From positions 1 through 64,000 of the forward strand of contig CAMCXO010000006.1 in the NCBI GenBank assembly GCA_945883565.1: a DNA stretch of 64,000 nt. Reading direction: 5' to 3'. Origin of the DNA: Chryseobacterium gleum. GTDB taxonomy: Bacteria > Bacteroidota > Bacteroidia > Flavobacteriales > Schleiferiaceae. The position numbers were made by a program, and so were the translations under genes. How positions within the stretch are numbered: the first letter of the stretch is position 1; each line of letters opens with the position of its first letter. The notes beneath the pieces were generated by a model that saw only the letters and a program-made list of their open reading frames with translations, was not told where the DNA came from and did not search any database. This document shows, one piece after another, positions 63,214-64,000 of this stretch.

Positions 63214-64000
63214 AATTTGTTGATTTTAACTCGATAATTGGCAAAATCGCGGCATTCAATAAATTTACACTGCCACAAGCCCATGATAAACCTGCTCCAA
63301 AACCACTTATAAACACCTTTTTTCTCACCTCTTCACTCTGAGCGGGCTCTTTACCCCAATGGTCGCACCATAATAAAGGAATCGAGTTGCTGCTATTATT
63401 TCCAAATTCATGAATCGAAATGAGCATTTTGTCAAATGGTATCTTGGCTTTTCTGCTAATCTGCTTCAACATGTAGAGATTTGCTTGGTGAATGGCAAAA
63501 GACGAATAATCAGAAGTTGTCGTATTTGTATAATGGAAAAAATCATTAAAAAGCAATGGAACGTCTGTAATGCTAAAATTAAATACCGCCATGCCCTTCA
63601 TATGGGTATTATAATATGATCTCAAAATCCCATCGCCCCACACAAACTTTTGATTCACGACATCAAGATTTTTAAAAGCCCCGGCAGGAGTAATAATAGA
63701 AGATGCCCTAGCCCCATCTGTCTTGAAAGCGAAGTTCATTGTTTCTGAATGGGCATCCGAAGCCTTTTCTAACGAAACAGCACTTCCACTGTCACCAAAT
63801 AGCATAATAACTGTCTTATCCTCTTCATTTAGAGTTCGGTGTGACGTATCTGCTGTAATCAATAAGGCCCTATTTTTACTAGATGTTTGCAGTAGCCTTG
63901 AAGTTAGATTGAGAGCATAAACAAATCCAGAGCAAGCCAAACTAATATCCAAGCAAAAAACATCATCGGGCAATCCAAGTCTTCCACATAAATCATATGC
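63188..64000 (-). CDS. 3-Oxoacyl-ACP synthase III (FabH-like), cut by the window edge
   Basis: The frame runs without a stop to base 64000, so the N-terminus is missing. The visible 270 residues include the active-site Cys in LDISLACSGFVYAL, the His in FAIHQANLYML and the Asn in HEFGNNSSNSIPLL, so the Cys-His-Asn triad is complete, followed by SGFGAGLSWACGSV. It is a KAS III type condensing enzyme that starts acyl chains from an acyl-CoA and malonyl-ACP. First visible gene of the acyl-pathway operon. Confidence 0.93.
   Translation of the reverse strand, partial: AYDLCGRLGLPDDVFCLDISLACSGFVYALNLTSRLLQTSSKNRALLITADTSHRTLNEEDKTVIMLFGDSGSAVSLEKASDAHSETMNFAFKTDGARASSIITPAGAFKNLDVVNQKFVWGDGILRSYYNTHMKGMAVFNFSITDVPLLFNDFFHYTNTTTSDYSSFAIHQANLYMLKQISRKAKIPFDKMLISIHEFGNNSSNSIPLLWCDHWGKEPAQSEEVRKKVFISGFGAGLSWACGSVNLLNAAILPIIELKSTNYEQERETS

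Overview
The window looks like a chromosomal stretch of a Bacteroidota bacterium, most likely order Flavobacteriales (Cryomorphaceae/Schleiferiaceae-like). This rests on a GldH gliding lipoprotein, a type IX secretion C-terminal sorting domain, a PSP1/RicT–GldH–PBP1A gene order, a DUF5686/CarboxypepD-regulatory protein, and promoters of the Bacteroidetes type (TTTG-N19-TAnnTTTG). No rRNA or tRNA gene was seen. Most of the window is ordinary, densely packed core genome; the accessory parts are at the two ends.

Left accessory region (1-6300). After the tail of an outer-membrane barrel come short tandem repeats and then a minus-strand block that looks like a decayed integron-like cassette array. 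A tyrosine-recombinase remnant (catalytic core deleted) is followed by a GTTATAGCC core, an AIPR-family putative defence gene, a 137-bp attC-like imperfect palindrome with extrahelical bases, a two-gene cassette of unknown function, and a half attC-like site. Next is about 1.5 kb without genes, holding REP-like hairpins, a degenerate array of about 28 units of 21-22 bp, a palindrome, and a two-part dispersed repeat that recurs inverted near 49 kb.

Core region (6300-54400). Genes include ndk, a membrane glycosyltransferase, a methyltransferase-GT2 fusion, mdh, a Cys/Met PLP enzyme, two aldehyde dehydrogenases (one pruA), and the operon ricT-gldH-PBP1A-scoA-scoB. A REC-Nif3-coiled-coil-TPR operon follows; its coiled-coil protein has lost all four zinc ligands. 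Then come small envelope proteins, a Nudix gene and pyrE whose start codons overlap head to head, and a beta-oxidation operon (marR-fadB-fadA-acyl-CoA dehydrogenase) with a perfect promoter and a palindromic candidate operator. After these lie a T9SS cargo protein, DUF5686, an MMPL exporter, purB, an acyl-CoA dehydrogenase, anmK, and an operon pgi/pmi-lipB-serine hydrolase-exonuclease-ABC ATPase.

Right accessory region (54400-64000). This is a surface-polysaccharide locus: sugar transferase, Wza-like export protein, Wzc-like tyrosine autokinase with a Gly-Tyr tail encoded by a hexanucleotide repeat, and a UDP-GlcNAc epimerase on the plus strand. Facing it is an AT-rich minus-strand operon with a KAS III-like synthase (cut by the window edge), acyl carrier protein, ketoreductase-like SDR, acyl ligase, MBL-fold hydrolase and a second sugar transferase. 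It is plausibly a small dedicated acyl-chain pathway for decorating a sugar.
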